Assembly (NCBI GenBank): GCA_025331125.1
Contig: JAOALB010000096.1
Span: forward strand, 1 to 64,000
Reading direction: 5' to 3'
DNA from: Mycogone perniciosa
Taxonomy: Eukaryota; Ascomycota; Sordariomycetes; Hypocreales; Hypocreaceae
Length of the DNA stretch: 64,000 nt
Shown here: one piece after another, positions 22,397-35,301 of the stretch
Numbering within the stretch: the stretch's first letter is position 1
How the letters are laid out: every line of letters begins with the position of its first letter
Translations under genes and position numbers: made by a program
The notes under the pieces: generated by a model
What the model saw: the letters and a program-made list of their open reading frames with translations, nothing else
What the model was told of the DNA's origin: nothing
Databases searched by the model: none

Positions 22397-24468
22397 TTAC
22401 CCAACAATAAAGTACGGTCGATCAAAACAATCATCCCACCGCGTCATCCCCGAATCCCAAAACCTAGTTAGAAGACTCAAAGCTTCCGCCGCCCAGCGGA
22501 GGAAGAGAGGCTCCTTCTCGATAACGGACAAATGGCGCTTCACAATAGTGCGCTGCGCCGAGGTCTGCGCCGCGATGCCGGCTACCAACAACGGCCAGAC
22601 GAGAATGTCCGTGGAAATAATCGTCACCATGGCCAAATCCAGATGCTGCAGGAGGAGATTGAGGTGAAGGGCCAATGACCCCTGCCGCGGGGAGGATCCA
22701 GGGTCCCATGGTTGTAGTGATATTATCGCGTACAAGGTCACAGTGGATTTGAAGATACCCACAGCAATGCTTAGTCTGGAAGGGTCGGGTAGGTGCCATG
22801 ATGTGACCCATTCCTCGGTGCAAAAGGCCTCGATGTCGTCTAGAATATCGGAGATGTCGGACTGCGGTAAACTGATCGTACGATTGGTGCTCGCTTGATG
22901 GCGCAGGCGGTTAACACGCACGATGCTGATGAAGAGATCTGCTGGATAGGGAAAGCCTGGGTAGGTGCAGATAGAATAGACTTTTCGTATATCCTCGAAA
23001 TCAAACTCAGATACTTCGGCAATCTGGTCATGACAAGGGCTCGTGGTATTGGTAATAGTGCATTTACTATATGCAACGATAGACAGACAAAGGTTAACGG
23101 TCCCCTCTTTAGGATGACGTAGTCAGACAAAGAGAGATGAACAGGCTTACAGGATAAAGGTAAGTAAGGAGATCGTTGTTTCAAGGGAGCAGTTGGCTAA
23201 CTTGTGGAAGCCACCGCATAGTCTTATAAAGGACAAGAAGCCCTGGACGTGCGGCCGCCAATTTGTCGAGCGTGACAACGAAAGCTAGGGAAAGACAACT
23301 GTATGAGTACAAGAACACCGAACAAAGGCGGTCAATGACAAGCAGACACGACCATCGAGTAATATGAAGGGGCGATTTACCTCGGCGTTCAGCAAACCGT
23401 TGATGCCGCTGAATATTTTCTCCATATTGTGTGTGGAGGTCAGACTTATCTCGTTGTTAAGGGCTCGAATGGCGAGTCCAATGTAGTGAAAATAGCTTAT
23501 CCACAGATGGCCAAGGGGACCCTTCGTACTGGGATCGTAAATTCCATGATTCTGGCAGGCATTCGCGAGATGGAAGCCAATCGACGTTGCAACAAAGGAG
23601 TCACGTATAGAGGGCTCCATCCGACTCATGGCCCGAGCTGTCACTGGAAGGCTCAGTATGCTTGGTGTGAGGACATGAGGCATGTAGTCGAGAAAAACGC
23701 GTTCATCTGGACAGAATCTGTCAGTTGAACACCCGATAAAGTCTAGGCATGGTCATGCGGCGAACCATGGGGGAAGTACTTACAAAATTCCACAGCCTCG
23801 ATAAAACCCCATTCCTTCGGCTTCAAATCACTGAACGACCTGGTGAGATATCGCTGGCGAGTCGCTAAAGGTGGTGAGTGGTGCGGTGTGGCAAGTATGA
23901 GGCCCATCTCGGCCTGCTGATCGTCTCGCTGAATGCTATCCTCCACCACCTCTGTTATGGTCGTATCTGGTGGTGATACGAAGCTGTCGTCATGGGTAGC
24001 ACTGGCGCTGTTGCTCCTGGACCCGGGAGCAGGACTTTGGCCTTTACTGTTCGTGTCTGCGGACTCCCTATCATTTCTGCCATTCAACCTCAGGACGACT
24101 ATAGAGTCGGAGTAAGCTGCCTTGCCCTGTTGAGCCTTTTGCGTCGCCTTCTTCAACCCTACCTTGGCCTTCGGTCCGGTCCGTGCCCCGCTCTCGCCGG
24201 TCCCGCCGTTGGATCCCGCTCCAGATGGCGACAGTGACGGCTTCGGCTTCGGCTTGTTCGGGGTTGTGGTTTTCTTCCGCCGGAACCTCGAGACCTTGCC
24301 CGGAGGTAGCCAGGTGAGCGGCTTCTGGTCGTTGTAGCCGGGGCACACTATGCCAGCCGAGTGACACTGTTTACAGACGGGGTGGGAGCCATCACAATCG
24401 GATTCCCGACGGAGACATTCCCAACACTGCTCTACCGACTCTCTCTGGTTGGCCACATAGGATGCCAT
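22397..24468 (-). CDS. Zn(II)2Cys6 transcription factor with fungal_trans_2-type domain
   Basis: Four exons, 24468-23784, 23706-23381, 23284-23151 and 23066-22397, encode 604 aa. Introns are 77, 96, 84 nt with GTAAGT, GTAAAT and GTAAGC donors. The N-terminus holds the canonical CX2CX6CX6CX2CX6C binuclear zinc cluster (Cys 15, 18, 25, 32, 35, 42) followed by a basic linker. After a disordered Ser/Thr/Pro region comes a helical domain: KEWGFIEAVEFYERVFLDYMPH joins across intron 1, STNWRPHVQGFLSFIRLCGG is in exon 3, and exon 4 reads YPGFPYPADLFISIVRVNRLR. These fit the C-terminal regulatory domain of fungal_trans_2 factors. The target pathway is not visible: neighbours are a Cys-rich protein and an MBL hydrolase. 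The start at 24468 is the first ATG before the zinc cluster. Confidence 0.87.
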
Positions 24469-25791
24469 GTCCCTTCCAGTTCTTTTCCTCACTCAAAGCT
24501 GTGCGACGAAGTTGTCTGGACCCCTTTAGGGTTGGGGACCAGAAAACGGCGGCGATGGCTGGTGATGAGTAAGAACGGACGCAGTAGGTATCATTTTACG
24601 TGCAAGAATAAGCTGTTCCACTTGTTTCTTACAAAGGAAGCCTAATTGTTATGCCAGTAGTCAGCCTCAGTCTTACAATTTGGTAAGAATGTCCAACAGA
24701 ACCCTTGTAGGTGGGGGTTTCTTACAGAACACAATCTTCGCCCCCAAAAAGAACGGTAGTTGGGGAGAGTTGGAGCTCAGATCAGATTCTGGGGGTCGAA
24801 TTCGAAGGGGGGCCAGATCTCGTTTTTGGCAAATGGCTTGTGCAGTCTGTGCCTTGCTGGTGCCGAAGTGGCCCATAAGCCTCAGCCGTAACATCCCGTG
24901 CGCCCATTTCGTCATCGCGTGGAGTGGGGGTTGCTTCAATTACCCTGTAATATCAGACTAATCTGCGGGTTCCTGTCTGCCAAATATCTCTCTGCACTTC
25001 CAACAGTGGAGGATTTTGGATCAACCATTGGGGGTGATGCAGCTGAACTCCGTCCTCGGACATGGTGAGACTCCCCCGCGGAACTCTTCCGAGGGAGAGA
25101 CCTGCTTGGAGGCGCATGAGAGAAGAGACAATTGAGTTGGACCCTCGTTTATTGATGTCTCAATATGAGTTCTGTTCGGCGGCCTTTCACGTGGAGCTTC
25201 GAATCGAGCCGCGTTTGAGATGTCTGGCTCCTCTAGACTCAGCATTGTGAGCTTGCGAAGGGACCAAGCAAGGCCTGCAACGTACCCTCAACCCCCCAAC
25301 ACGCTGGTCTGAGCAGCTGCCATAATGTCCACGGCGAGGAATCCAAGTTGCACCGCATCAATTAGGTGCTGAGATGAAGAGCGAGGCTGAGCGAGGCTGA
25401 GCGAGGCTGTTCCTTGTGCGATGGAGCTTTAGGCATCTGGCCGCCTCGCTGTGGAAAGGCAAGTGCCACGATGGATATCACGTGCACCATCTCAACAGCT
25501 TTTCGTTTGCTTTGCCTGGATAGAAGACTCTATTTTCTTCTCCCCAACTGCAGAAAGCCGTTACGGATGACACTCCGCTTGTGTTTGTGTGCGTTTCTGA
25601 TCTGCGAGGACCCGTTCTGTGTGCTACAGGGGCCGGTTGAAACTGTGAAGCTATCGTCAGGGCTGTCACGGGTCGGTACCACGATGCGTCAATCGGGAGA
25701 GAGGCGCGAGACCAGAGGCAAAGCAACGACCCAAATGTTTCTTGAATTGACAGATTGATCGGTATTGACTCAGTTCCAGGTCTGAAGTTGT
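24469..25791. other. Intergenic with short tandem repeat
   Basis: Promoter side of the Zn2Cys6 gene. It holds about three copies of the 10-mer GAGCGAGGCT at 25380-25408. No coding region is supported. Confidence 0.5.
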
Positions 25792-26187
25792 CTATCCCCA
25801 ACATCCAATCCCGACAGCGTGACAGCTATTCCTACTCCGACTGCTCCCTTCCACCAGTGCCTTAAACAACCACGATCCCATGGTAATCCTTTTTAACCTC
25901 TTTGTTATTGTGGTTGTCCCTGCCATCGACGCTGTCGCCACTTTTCCCGCATCCAGCTTGGCCAAGCCTTTGTCCCTGGGTGGCCCTTTCTTGCATTCCC
26001 GGCAAAGCAGATGTGTATAAATCTCGTCTTCAGCGCGCTCGTACCGCCCACTGCGGCAGTACAAACCGTGTCGGTGGATCCTCCAGTGGCAAACCCAGCC
26101 GTTCCAGCAGGGAACGCGGTTGCAGCGGTGGTTGAAGGTAAGGAGACAAGAGGGGCAGCGATTCCAAGACTGGAAGTGGAAGCACAT
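25792..26187 (-). CDS. Small Cys/His-rich hypothetical protein
   Basis: 131 aa from ATG at 26187. The first 70 residues hold many Cys/His (C2, H4, C11, C14, then Cys about every 8-12 residues, ending RECKKG), suggesting zinc ribbons rather than a signal peptide. The opening MCFHFQSWNRCPSC resembles short uncharacterised fungal proteins whose N-terminus reads CxxHxxxxxCPxC. The second half (66-131) is Lys/Ala/Gly-rich and could be out of frame with a real exon, so the C-terminus is uncertain. It lies between the Zn2Cys6 factor and the MBL gene, same strand. Confidence 0.4.
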   Translation of the reverse strand: MCFHFQSWNRCPSCLLTFNHRCNRVPCWNGWVCHWRIHRHGLYCRSGRYERAEDEIYTHLLCRECKKGPPRDKGLAKLDAGKVATASMAGTTTITKRLKRITMGSWLFKALVEGSSRSRNSCHAVGIGCWG

Positions 26188-26849
26188 GGCGTCAAGTAGA
26201 TGTGGGTTGATGTCGAGACGTAGATATATGGGTGAATGGATCCAACCGGAGTTGTAGGATCTTGAGGTTGTGGGTTTTGTGGACTGTTGGTATGCCTTTG
26301 GGTAGAGAGTTTTGGGCTACATCTTGATTGAAGTCTCAAGAGCTGGTGGAGGAGAAGTGAGAGAGCTTTGTAGTCGACTTGAAGCGACGGGCAGGTGCTG
26401 AAGGTGAAATACATGTATCACGGACACCGATACCCTGAGTCTGGAACTTGGGAGTGATGAGCCGTGTATGCATGCTTGGGGAGCTTGGGCGCCTCATGTT
26501 GTTTGCTCTTCCACTTACCTTTTATGGCTCGTTTGTAAGAGGCTTGTTGCCACACAACATGATGAGCCTTTGAAGACCATAACAGATCTGGTAAGTATTG
26601 TATTTGACTCTGCTCTGCGGGCCTGGAGACTCCTGGCAATGACTCGAAGCTGGGGGCAATTGTTAGGGAAACCATAATTTCTATTGTTCGCAAGTTCCCC
26701 AGTGATCAAGACGAACCAGTAGGGCTATGGGTATCTCGACAATTATCTCCGAAACAAGAAACATGACACTTGAAAAGACCTCAAGGCAACACACGGTGCC
26801 AGTCAATCACTGCATAGACGCACATCGCCTAGGTGCATTTCCCCCCTGC
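26188..26849. other. Intergenic, no gene seen
   Basis: Short frames only. It is the probable 5' flank of the small Cys-rich gene and 3' flank of the MBL gene. Confidence 0.45.
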
Positions 26850-27851
26850 TCAACTCTCCGCATCCGCCCATACAACAATATTGCTCGGCGGATCAGAAAT
26901 CTCCCGAAAGAAAGCCGTAATCTCCGCGTCACTGTACCGCATGCTAAAGTGCGTCAACACAAACGTCGTCTTCGGCCACCTCCTCACCACCTTCTCCAGG
27001 TCGCACCACGCCGTATGTTTCGTCTTGTCGGCCTGAGGCTTGTGTTCATCGTACAAGAAGCTGCACTCGGTGATGACCACGGGGATGCCGTCTTGCAGCC
27101 ACGATGGCGCTGCGGCGAGCGTCTCGGCTGTGGTGTCGCCTAGGAACGCGAAGATGGGCGAGCTGTGCGGCGCGGTGAGCTCGAGGCCAGCTTTGCGCCG
27201 TGCTTGTAGCTCGGACCCGGGGAGAGATGCGAACTCTGGCTTGAGACGATGGGTTGTGATGCTGAACACGTAGCCGAGGCAGGGGACGGTGTGGTCGCAG
27301 CGGAACGCTGTGGCTGTTATGCCTTTCGCTCGCCGCAGGTGAACCACGTCGCCATGCCGTACTCCGTGTGTGAAATGCGTATTGAGGAACGCAGTGGCAG
27401 ATGGAGACCTCCCCAACTCTTTGCTCCGCTGGGTCACACTGTCATCCATGGGAAATCCCCCCTTCTCAGCATCCTCAGCGCTGATCAACCCCCCGAGGTT
27501 GAGCATCGTGTCGGCCAAGATGAAGTCATCAAACACGCGCTTCATCTCGGCTGGGCAGTAGATATCCGGGGGATCCTCGCGTTTCACAAACGCAGGAGCG
27601 AGCAGCGTATGGTCATTGTGGCCGTGGGTGAGAAAGATGTGTTTCGGACGCAGCTTATTGACACAGAGTCCGGCATCAAGCAGCAGGTTGAGGGCAGGGA
27701 TGACGAAGGAAGTGTGCCATGCGGCGCGAGACCGCCCTGTGAGGACATAGTGGTGATAGGGCTTGGGGAAGCGCCATTCCAGAACATCTGACCGTGGTGA
27801 CTGGGGGAGAGGAGTGGCGAACTGGGGGTTTGAATTGTTCTGATCCATCAT
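26850..27851 (-). CDS. Metallo-beta-lactamase fold hydrolase, RNase Z-like
   Basis: Single exon, 333 aa, ATG at 27851 (a second ATG follows directly). The zinc-binding HxHxDH is intact as THGHNDH (His76, His78, Asp80, His81). Downstream are the histidine after the long insert (FRCDHTVPCLGYVF), the Asp of LGDTTAE, and a C-terminal LTHFSMRYSD that provides the last ligand in tRNase Z enzymes. The DHTVPCLGY pattern is close to the HRVPSFGY element of short RNase Z proteins. Length fits that class. It lacks an obvious flexible exosite arm, so it may be a paralogue acting on another phosphodiester. No signal peptide is seen. Expected compartment is cytosol or nucleus. Confidence 0.85.
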   Translation of the reverse strand: MMDQNNSNPQFATPLPQSPRSDVLEWRFPKPYHHYVLTGRSRAAWHTSFVIPALNLLLDAGLCVNKLRPKHIFLTHGHNDHTLLAPAFVKREDPPDIYCPAEMKRVFDDFILADTMLNLGGLISAEDAEKGGFPMDDSVTQRSKELGRSPSATAFLNTHFTHGVRHGDVVHLRRAKGITATAFRCDHTVPCLGYVFSITTHRLKPEFASLPGSELQARRKAGLELTAPHSSPIFAFLGDTTAETLAAAPSWLQDGIPVVITECSFLYDEHKPQADKTKHTAWCDLEKVVRRWPKTTFVLTHFSMRYSDAEITAFFREISDPPSNIVVWADAES

Positions 27852-30241
27852 GGTGCTATTATCTGTTGTCTGTTGTCCTTTGGTGAGTGATGTGGTGTGG
27901 TGGTATGGGCATATTGAAGTCCCGTTGATAACGCCTATCGCTCGCTGGCTTTTGGTCTATGCAGGTAACCGAAATGAATATCCCAGCAGCTCAGTCAAGA
28001 GCTTATGTATGAAGTAGCAAAACATCTCCATTTTGTACTGTTGGGTGAATGCTTTTTGGGGTTGGATTTGTGTCCATGTTTGTTTGCCTTGCCATCAAAA
28101 CACCAAAATGCCTTGTCCGCAGCAGGTCGTTTCAGCGACCAGCGAGGCGCTCAGTGGCCCGCGCTCAGTGCGCCTATTCACCGTATCAGTCATTCGGCAT
28201 GTCGCTTGACTGTTCAATGTCATCATCCGCACACACAACCATTTTTACCGTCTCATACCAAAACAATTCATTTAAATGAGCGAATATTTCGTGTTAGAGA
28301 TTTTTGTTGTTTCGTCAGCCTGGGATTAGCAATCAAAAAGAGCAATCAATCAATGTGCCTCTTCATGATGTTATTTCATAGGATTTAACCGCGCGCGAGC
28401 AAAACTCCCGGTGCGGTCTTGTTTTTACCGCCGGCGTCCGCCCACTCGAGAGAGCCGGGGATTGGGCTTAGATATAGCATTTGATTAGTGCTCCGTATAG
28501 GTATGATTAGTGATACTTGGTGCAGCACTACTGTATAGTATAGAGAAGGATTGCACTCCTTTTTGGCCTGTAGCTAGTTATTATCTATTACTGCATGATA
28601 CTCGTATGTGAACTTGCGTGTAAATATCCTTTTCCGATTGATGATAGATGTTCCTTTGGGCTATAGCGCGTCATCAGTGTCGGCTATGGTAGGGAGAGAC
28701 CTATCCTGAGCTTGCATAATGAGGAAATTAATCCAGGATTAAACGGGATATGAACCTTGAGCTCTTCATCTAGGCCAAAATGTCGGTCTCCACTAAGACG
28801 AGCATCATGAGTGAGAACGCCTTGCTTCTATAATCCGAGGTGCAACACCGCTTATATAAGCTTGAAGTGTCTCACCAAGCTAATCGGGTGGACGACATGG
28901 GTGACTCACCCTGTCGATCGTAAACTCCGTATCTGACGCTACTAATAGTCAACTGTAATCATTCGACACTTACTGATCCTACGAATACTCGTACAGCCAC
29001 CGAAACATTTTACTCAATTCGTTACTGACGGCCGGTATTAGCAGTAGTATTAGAGCGAAAGCGCGAACCGGCGAATTGGTGAATGGACGGATCGGTGAAT
29101 CGGAGTTTGTCTTCGCGACGGTTGTGGCGTGAACCTCCCGTGAATCAATAAGTTCAATAGTACTCCAGCATCGTGCCAAAGGTGAAATCAACCTTCTCGG
29201 CCGAAAGACATACCCACATATATACGGAGTCCGGAGTACTCGGCGGGATATTCAAGCCGGCTGAGTAACCTCAGGTCCCACTTGGAGTTGTTTGCGAATG
29301 CGATCCTCTTTGCCCGGAAGCCCACATCGGATTTAGTAGTAGATTACTAACTAGTAGGACGGGGCGGTAGTGCTCACCTGGAACGGAAATATCTCTTGCA
29401 TCGATCGGCTTTAACATCCCAATGGAGCTACGCGTAATAATACCCTTTACAGGGATCGAATAGTGCCATGAAAGACTTTGAACTGTTGGAGATGGCACAG
29501 CGGATGAAACCAGACTCCGGTTATTCCAATGACAGCCATGAAGCACCTATTATTAGACTACAAATACTATGTGGCATATATTTGAGAACGCTCGTACGAG
29601 CACTATTACTACTAGTCGATATGGCTATTGTTAGGCCGGCACAACTCACGTTATCCATTGTGAATCCCATCTCGGTCTGCGGACCTTACAGCGGCCGTGA
29701 TCTCTTCGCCCGGGCAGAATGACGTCGCGTGGCTTTTCGCGATTGTTAGGGCTGGATGGAGCTTAATCTTCAGTGACATCTGCAAGAACCGTTGTTAACG
29801 GCAAAAAGGGTGTGGCCTTAAAGGAATACTACGACTACTCTTTCAAGCTTACTTCATACATCCAAGCCTTAAACCTAGTACTATTATGGCAGCATCTTTC
29901 ATTTGTTTTCTCGGCCGAAGGTGGAACGGCTTTGATCAGTAATCGCATTCCTCGGCTCCAGAAATCAGATCCTTATTTGCACGGATCCGAACTTGGATCC
30001 CGGTGACAAATCTCCCAGGCTCCATCAGGGTGTATTATCGTTCTTCATTCCTTTCAAGGCCACTAATACCAAAAAAATAAAGAATAGAAAAGAACGATGC
30101 GGCCCTCAAACGGTTAGTCTCCGATAAGGGGACAAAGCGCGATCCACTTTCAGGCTCCTGGGTAGTACTACTACTTATACAATCTATACCCTCGCGGATC
30201 TTGTACGATTTATACGCCTGTTCAGTTTTGGGATCAGTGAG
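27852..30241. other. 2.4-kb intergenic region between divergent MBL and MFS genes
   Basis: Only weak frames. A TACGGAGT-CCGGAGTACT word lies at 29223-29240. The segment 28480-29000 is AT-rich. Nothing with domain signal is seen. Confidence 0.5.
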
Positions 30242-31956
30242 ATGATGGAAACCCCCGTGGACGACGCCGCGACTGTGGTCGAGAGACAGACGCAAGACAA
30301 GAATGGTGGTAATGGCAATGGCAGTGACAGCAACAGCAATACCGATGTTGAAAAAACACCCCCAAGACAGACATCAGAATGGGATAAGGAGCCGACAAAC
30401 CCCTATAACTGGCCGACCTGGAGGAAGGCGACGATGGTGTTTGCGATTACCTGGTTGGCTCTCACAACGTATGTTTTACCACGAGGCCTTCTGGAGGTAT
30501 GATGGCAAAAGAAGAATCATACTAACACGGACTCTAGATCTATAGCAACATCCATCGTGAGCCCATCTAGAACACAGCTGATGCAGGAGTTCAACATCAG
30601 CGGTACTGTCGCCATCCTGCCCCTGACTCTCTACGTTCTCGCCCTTGGCTTCGGCCCTATTGTCGGAGGACCTCTCTCCGAGACAATTGGTCGATATCCG
30701 GTATACATGGGAGGTCTGTTTTTCGGATCCGTGTTTACCATCGGCGTTGGCTTCACGCATAACTTTGGAGCTTTATGCTTCCTCCGATTCCTTGCCGGAT
30801 TTTTCTGGGCGCCATTGATCAGTATTGTGCCGGGTTCGGTTTCAGAAACCTTTAGCCCACAAACCCGTGGTCCAGTCAGTGCTATCTGTGTCCTGATGCC
30901 CTTTTTGGGCCCTGGTCTTGGGTATGTTCACGTTCACTCCACTATACATTCCATTCCTGTTTGCCCGTCTCCATTGAGGACGAACTGACCATGAGATGTA
31001 GACCAGTCATTGGCTCTTTCGTTGTTACCAACAAGGACTGGCGTTGGATTCAGTGGACGCTTCTATTCTTCGCCGCCTTCTGCTTTCTCCTCTCGCCCTT
31101 CCTCGCAGAGACTTTCCACCCCATACTCAAGCGTCGTTTGGCCAAGAAGCGCGGAGAAGAACTTCCTCCATTGCCACCATTGGCCGACCAGTTGAAGTCG
31201 TTTGTCCAAGTAGCTCTGGTGCGACCGATTCTCATGATCTTCACGGACCCGATTGTCGGATTCATCTGCCTCTATGTCGCCGTTGACTTTGGCACTCTGT
31301 TCAGCTTCTTCGCTGGTGTACCATATACGTTTGGTACAGTCCACCACTTTGACACCAATCACTCGGGCTTGATCTTCCTGTCCATTGTCATCGGTTGCCT
31401 CATCGGCCTAGTCACAATGGTGTTGTGCGACATCTTCATCTACCGCAAACAGGTCCCGAAATATCCTCCGCAAAGGGTGCCCCCGGAGTACCGACTATAC
31501 CCAGCTATGATCGGCAGTTTCGGTCTTCCCATTGGCTTGTTCTGGTTTGCATGGTCAGCAAAGCCGGAAATTTCCTGGGCGAGCCCAGCAGCGGCTATTA
31601 TTCCGTTTGCATGGGGGAATCTGTGCGTGTTTGTGAGCTTGATTCAGTTCTGTACCGACACCTATACCGCCGACGTCGTTGCGAGTGCTTCCAGCGCGAA
31701 CAGTCTTGCCCGGTATGGATTTGCGGGTGTATTCCCTCTCTTCACTCTTCAAAGTAAGTCAAATCCCAAATTTTGGACTCTTGTTGAACAGAATTGCTAA
31801 CTGCGTTTAGTGTACCAGGCTCTGGGAATTGCATGGGCCAGCAGTCTATTGGGCTTCGTTTCTCTTGCGCTGCTGCCCATTCCGTTCATTTTGTTCAAGT
31901 ATGGCCCGAAGATTAGAGCCAGAAGCACTTTCGACACGGTCAAGTACGACGAATAG
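30242..31956 (+). CDS. MFS drug/polyamine proton antiporter (DHA1 family)
   Basis: Four exons, 30242-30468, 30538-30921, 31002-31753 and 31811-31956, encode 502 aa. Introns of 69, 80 and 57 nt have GTATGT, GTATGT and GTAAGT donors and clear TAG acceptors. The N-terminus is polar with a poly-Asn/Gly/Ser stretch and the family-typical NPYNWPTWRK before TM1. Twelve helices can be drawn. The TM2-3 loop motif A reads GGPLSETIGRYPVY, and the TM4-5 region has RFLAGFFWAPL and PGSVSETFSP. The central loop is HPILKRRLAKKRGEELPPLP. Members export toxic compounds, polyamines or fungal metabolites at the plasma membrane. The substrate cannot be told from sequence. The last exon is short and begins inside the TM11-12 region (LQMYQALGIAWASSLLG). 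Confidence 0.9.
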
Positions 31957-32193
31957 ACGATAAACCAACGACGCATGATATCAGCGATAGTTGACACGGC
32001 ATATTGACTTGATTTACAACTCGATTGGGGGCATAAATGCGCTAGAGAGACATTGCGGAGAATTCATATAATTTTGCTTAGATATTACCAGGGAGCGATG
32101 CATATAGAGGATAGATGACCAACAGTCACTTAAATATATTGATGTTAATAATGCAATATTGCTTTTACCTTCTCACTCGCAGTTTGACTCCAA

Positions 32194-33579
32194 TCAGTCC
32201 ACATCCACTTCCTGACCAGGCAAGATATTGAAGTCCTTGTCCAAGTAGTACCACTTGTCATACTTGGCGGGCCTTGGCTCGGGTGGCAGGACGTTCGACT
32301 TCTTTGGGATGTTGAGCTTCTTGGTCGCGTCCTCGCTCTTGATGTAGCTCTTGCACATGGTGGGCTGGGACGTCTGCTTGGTGCTGATCTTGCCGGGATT
32401 CTCCTTGCCTCTGATCAGGTCATTCCAGAAGCCGTGGCTCTCGCTGATGAGTTCTCGCATGACCTGTGCATTTTGATATCCGTTCTTTAAGATGATGTTG
32501 AGCTCTCCTTTGCGGAGGACCTTGTAGTACTAGTGAACACTGGGTTAGTCACTGCTGCGAAGGGTGGGGATAATGTGTGAGCACTTACGACGAACCAGTC
32601 GTAAAGGGCCTGTTTTAGGCCAGGTCGATACTTTTCAAGATCGTCGACGGCTGTACAGTGTTAGTCTGGCAAGTCTGGATAGCGAAGTTGAGCTTGGTGT
32701 CTTACTGTTGACAAGCTTGGCCAACGGATCCTTGACATTGATGGCAATGACCTTCCAGTCCGTAGTGTTGTCCTAAGAGTTAATCGTCAACTAGATTGCC
32801 ACCTTTTCATGGCTTGAATGCATACATCAACCATGGGCAAGCCACCCAAAATCTTGACCTGTCTGACCTGGCCAACAAAGCCCGAACTGCGTGATTTGGT
32901 TAGCCTCCCAGAACCCAGATGTTAAGTGGATGAGGGCTTACTCAATGGAGCTTATGTCGAAAACATCCATGGGATCGTTGTCTCCAGGGTATTTAGTGAA
33001 GTTATGGAGGATGTTGGAATTCTCCCAAGTCTGAGGGAGGGAGCCATATAAGAAGGGGTACGACTTGTGCGGCCAGACGCTGGCAACAAATCGCGGCACC
33101 TTTTTCTTATCATCGTGGTAGATTGGGTCTAATTCGAGTCAATATTTGTCGGATCTGGTTCAGGAACCCATGGGGAGAGGCGTCTTCGCTCCCCGAAAGC
33201 TACTTACTTAGCGGCTCGTTGCGAGATGTCTCAATCTTGGCATCTGTCCAGCGAGGAATCTCGACGTAAAAGTTGACGATGCTTTTATCGTTTGCGTTGG
33301 GATACAACGGAATGTCATGCCAGAAAGAGATGGGATTGCCATCCTTCTCAAGCCAAATGCGCCAATCCTACTTGCAGATGAGCCCACCACTCTCTCCGAG
33401 GCATCGGTATGTCCAGGGACACTCACAATGGTATTTCGCGCTCCGACCTCCCTCAATGTGAGAGAGTTTGGGTTGAATGCGTTGGCAGCGACGCTATCCT
33501 CGCAGCCATCTACACCGGCAGAAGCAACAAGGGCGGGCACGAAGGCCAGGTTCAGCAACACAAGAGCTGATGACAGCAT
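32194..33579 (-). CDS. Secreted soluble inorganic pyrophosphatase
   Basis: Seven exons, 33579-33427, 33367-33208, 33128-32942, 32886-32826, 32772-32706, 32650-32589 and 32529-32194, encode 341 aa; all introns are 53-79 nt with good donors. Family I pyrophosphatase hydrolyses PPi to phosphate using Mg2+. The three-aspartate signature is intact in GDNDPMDVFDI, and DNTTDWKVIAINVKDPL, EIPRWTDAKIE and VDDLEKYRPGL all align with the cytosolic enzyme. The difference is a clear N-terminal signal peptide (M1 to about A21), which implies export or a secretory-pathway location, whereas the housekeeping enzyme is cytosolic. Similar secreted versions occur in filamentous fungi and may recover phosphate. 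It is convergent with the MFS gene (238 bp). Confidence 0.92.
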
Positions 33580-35301
33580 GGCGGCAATTGGCGTCTACAG
33601 CACTGATAATGAGAGGCAATTGAACTTGAACCCTCTTAATGGAGTACTACGGGACCAAGATATCGCGGGGAAAGGCTGGGATTTCATGATTATATACGAA
33701 TGCCAAGAAAGGCAGAGACCAATTGCCACTATGTCGTCAACGCTCAATAAACGCATCTTGGCGATTTTGCTGTACTCCGCAGAGGTTCCAAGAATCACCA
33801 CCCGCCTATTGCACACTTGTCAGAGGATCAGATGAGGCCCTATTGGGCGCACAGCAGCCCGGCCATCCCCAGGCCATACCCACTGTCTGTCAAATCCCGG
33901 TTCCTGCAGATCAATGATGCCTGACCAGTCGGACCGGTCCATGGAGGCACGTGGGCTGTGTGAAATATGAAGTTCCCGATCAAGAACGCGCTCACATGCG
34001 AACAGCATGTCAAAATTATGTTATTTTTAAGGGTACTGCACCACTCCCAAGCCATAATACCAGTCCAGACGCGGAGAAATAGCCGAGCAGAAACCTGGTG
34101 TTGTTGGAGGCGTGGAGATGTTCTCGGTGGCCAAATTCGGAAAATTTGTAATGATCGTGGGGGTTTTGTGATGGAGCAGTTGAACCTCAGGGTGGCCATG
34201 CCCAGCACGGTAATTCCGGCTATCTTCAATCTCTTCGGATCGAGGCCCTTCTACAGATTGCGCCTTGGTTTCTTTGTCAAACAGTTGCCACTACAGGCTG
34301 CGTGAAGGTCGACAATAGTATGGGACCAGAGGGAGTCGGGAATGCCAATGCTGCTACAATTTGCTGCTTGTTGAGCCATCGCCCAATTTTACTTGACATC
34401 TTTGCCGTGTAGTTGATGCCCCTTGCCTTCACGATCAGTCAAACAATTACTGACTGCAATTCGGGCTATGCTTTTAGCCACAACTCTCCGAGTGTTACAC
34501 CACTTTTGCGGGGGCGACAAGACGATGAAGCAATTTTCTGTCGCTGGAGTTGTGATCCGATCGAATATTAATTCGTATAGATATGGGATCGGCATCTCGG
34601 ACTGTGAAAGTAAGAGCTCTTTGTCCGCTTCAAGAAATACTTCATAATCCTACTATGGTGCGCTCTCAGCTCGTCCTCGAGGGCCACTCTTTATGCAGCA
34701 GAGTCTAGCAGCATATGTTCTCCTGTTCGAGATAAATGAGAGCGGCACAATACTTTCTACACCTTTCAAGTAGAATTGGCTAGGAAAATGGCGGTACGGA
34801 GTCCTTGTTCTCGCATGGCATTCTTGGAGGTAGGAGTATACTCGTACCGACTTTTCTCAAGCCACATGTGATCCGTTATCCTGGAATTGCCTTCCTGAGA
34901 AGAAGAAGAAGAAGGGAATGACTCGGTAGTATAGAGGGCACATACCTGCAGGTATTGTTCACAACCGCTAGCCCGAAACTGAATTGCTACTTCGGAACAG
35001 CTACGAGTACGCACTCGCACTTTATGTCCTGGGGCGGATTTTCACAGGTGTATCTCATTTAACTTAGGTGAAGAGCAAGCATCGTCACTTAGGACCTAGA
35101 ACTCCTTCGATACGCAATGCAAATAGCAGTCAAAGGCCTTGTAGTGCGAAGAAGGGTATCAGAGCAAAGCCTAGTGCCCAATGTTTTTTCTCGCTGGTTG
35201 CAATCGCCACCCATCCTCGACATTGTTGTAACTCTCTCGAATGACTTTGGAAAAAGTCAAGGGACTACCCAGACTTGTGCAATATGACTTCCTGGTCTAT
35301 C
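33580..35301. other. 1.7-kb intergenic region, boundary of the core block
   Basis: Only overlapping short frames. A Leu/Phe-rich frame at 33840-34229 (-) has no start context or splice support. AAGAAGAAGAAG microsatellite at about 34901-34915. Confidence 0.45.

Noticed and set aside
27249..27791. A 180-aa plus-strand frame
   Set aside because: Shadow of the MBL gene, which has intact zinc-binding motifs.
33840..34229. A 129-aa minus-strand frame
   Set aside because: No start context, no domain, no splicing partner.
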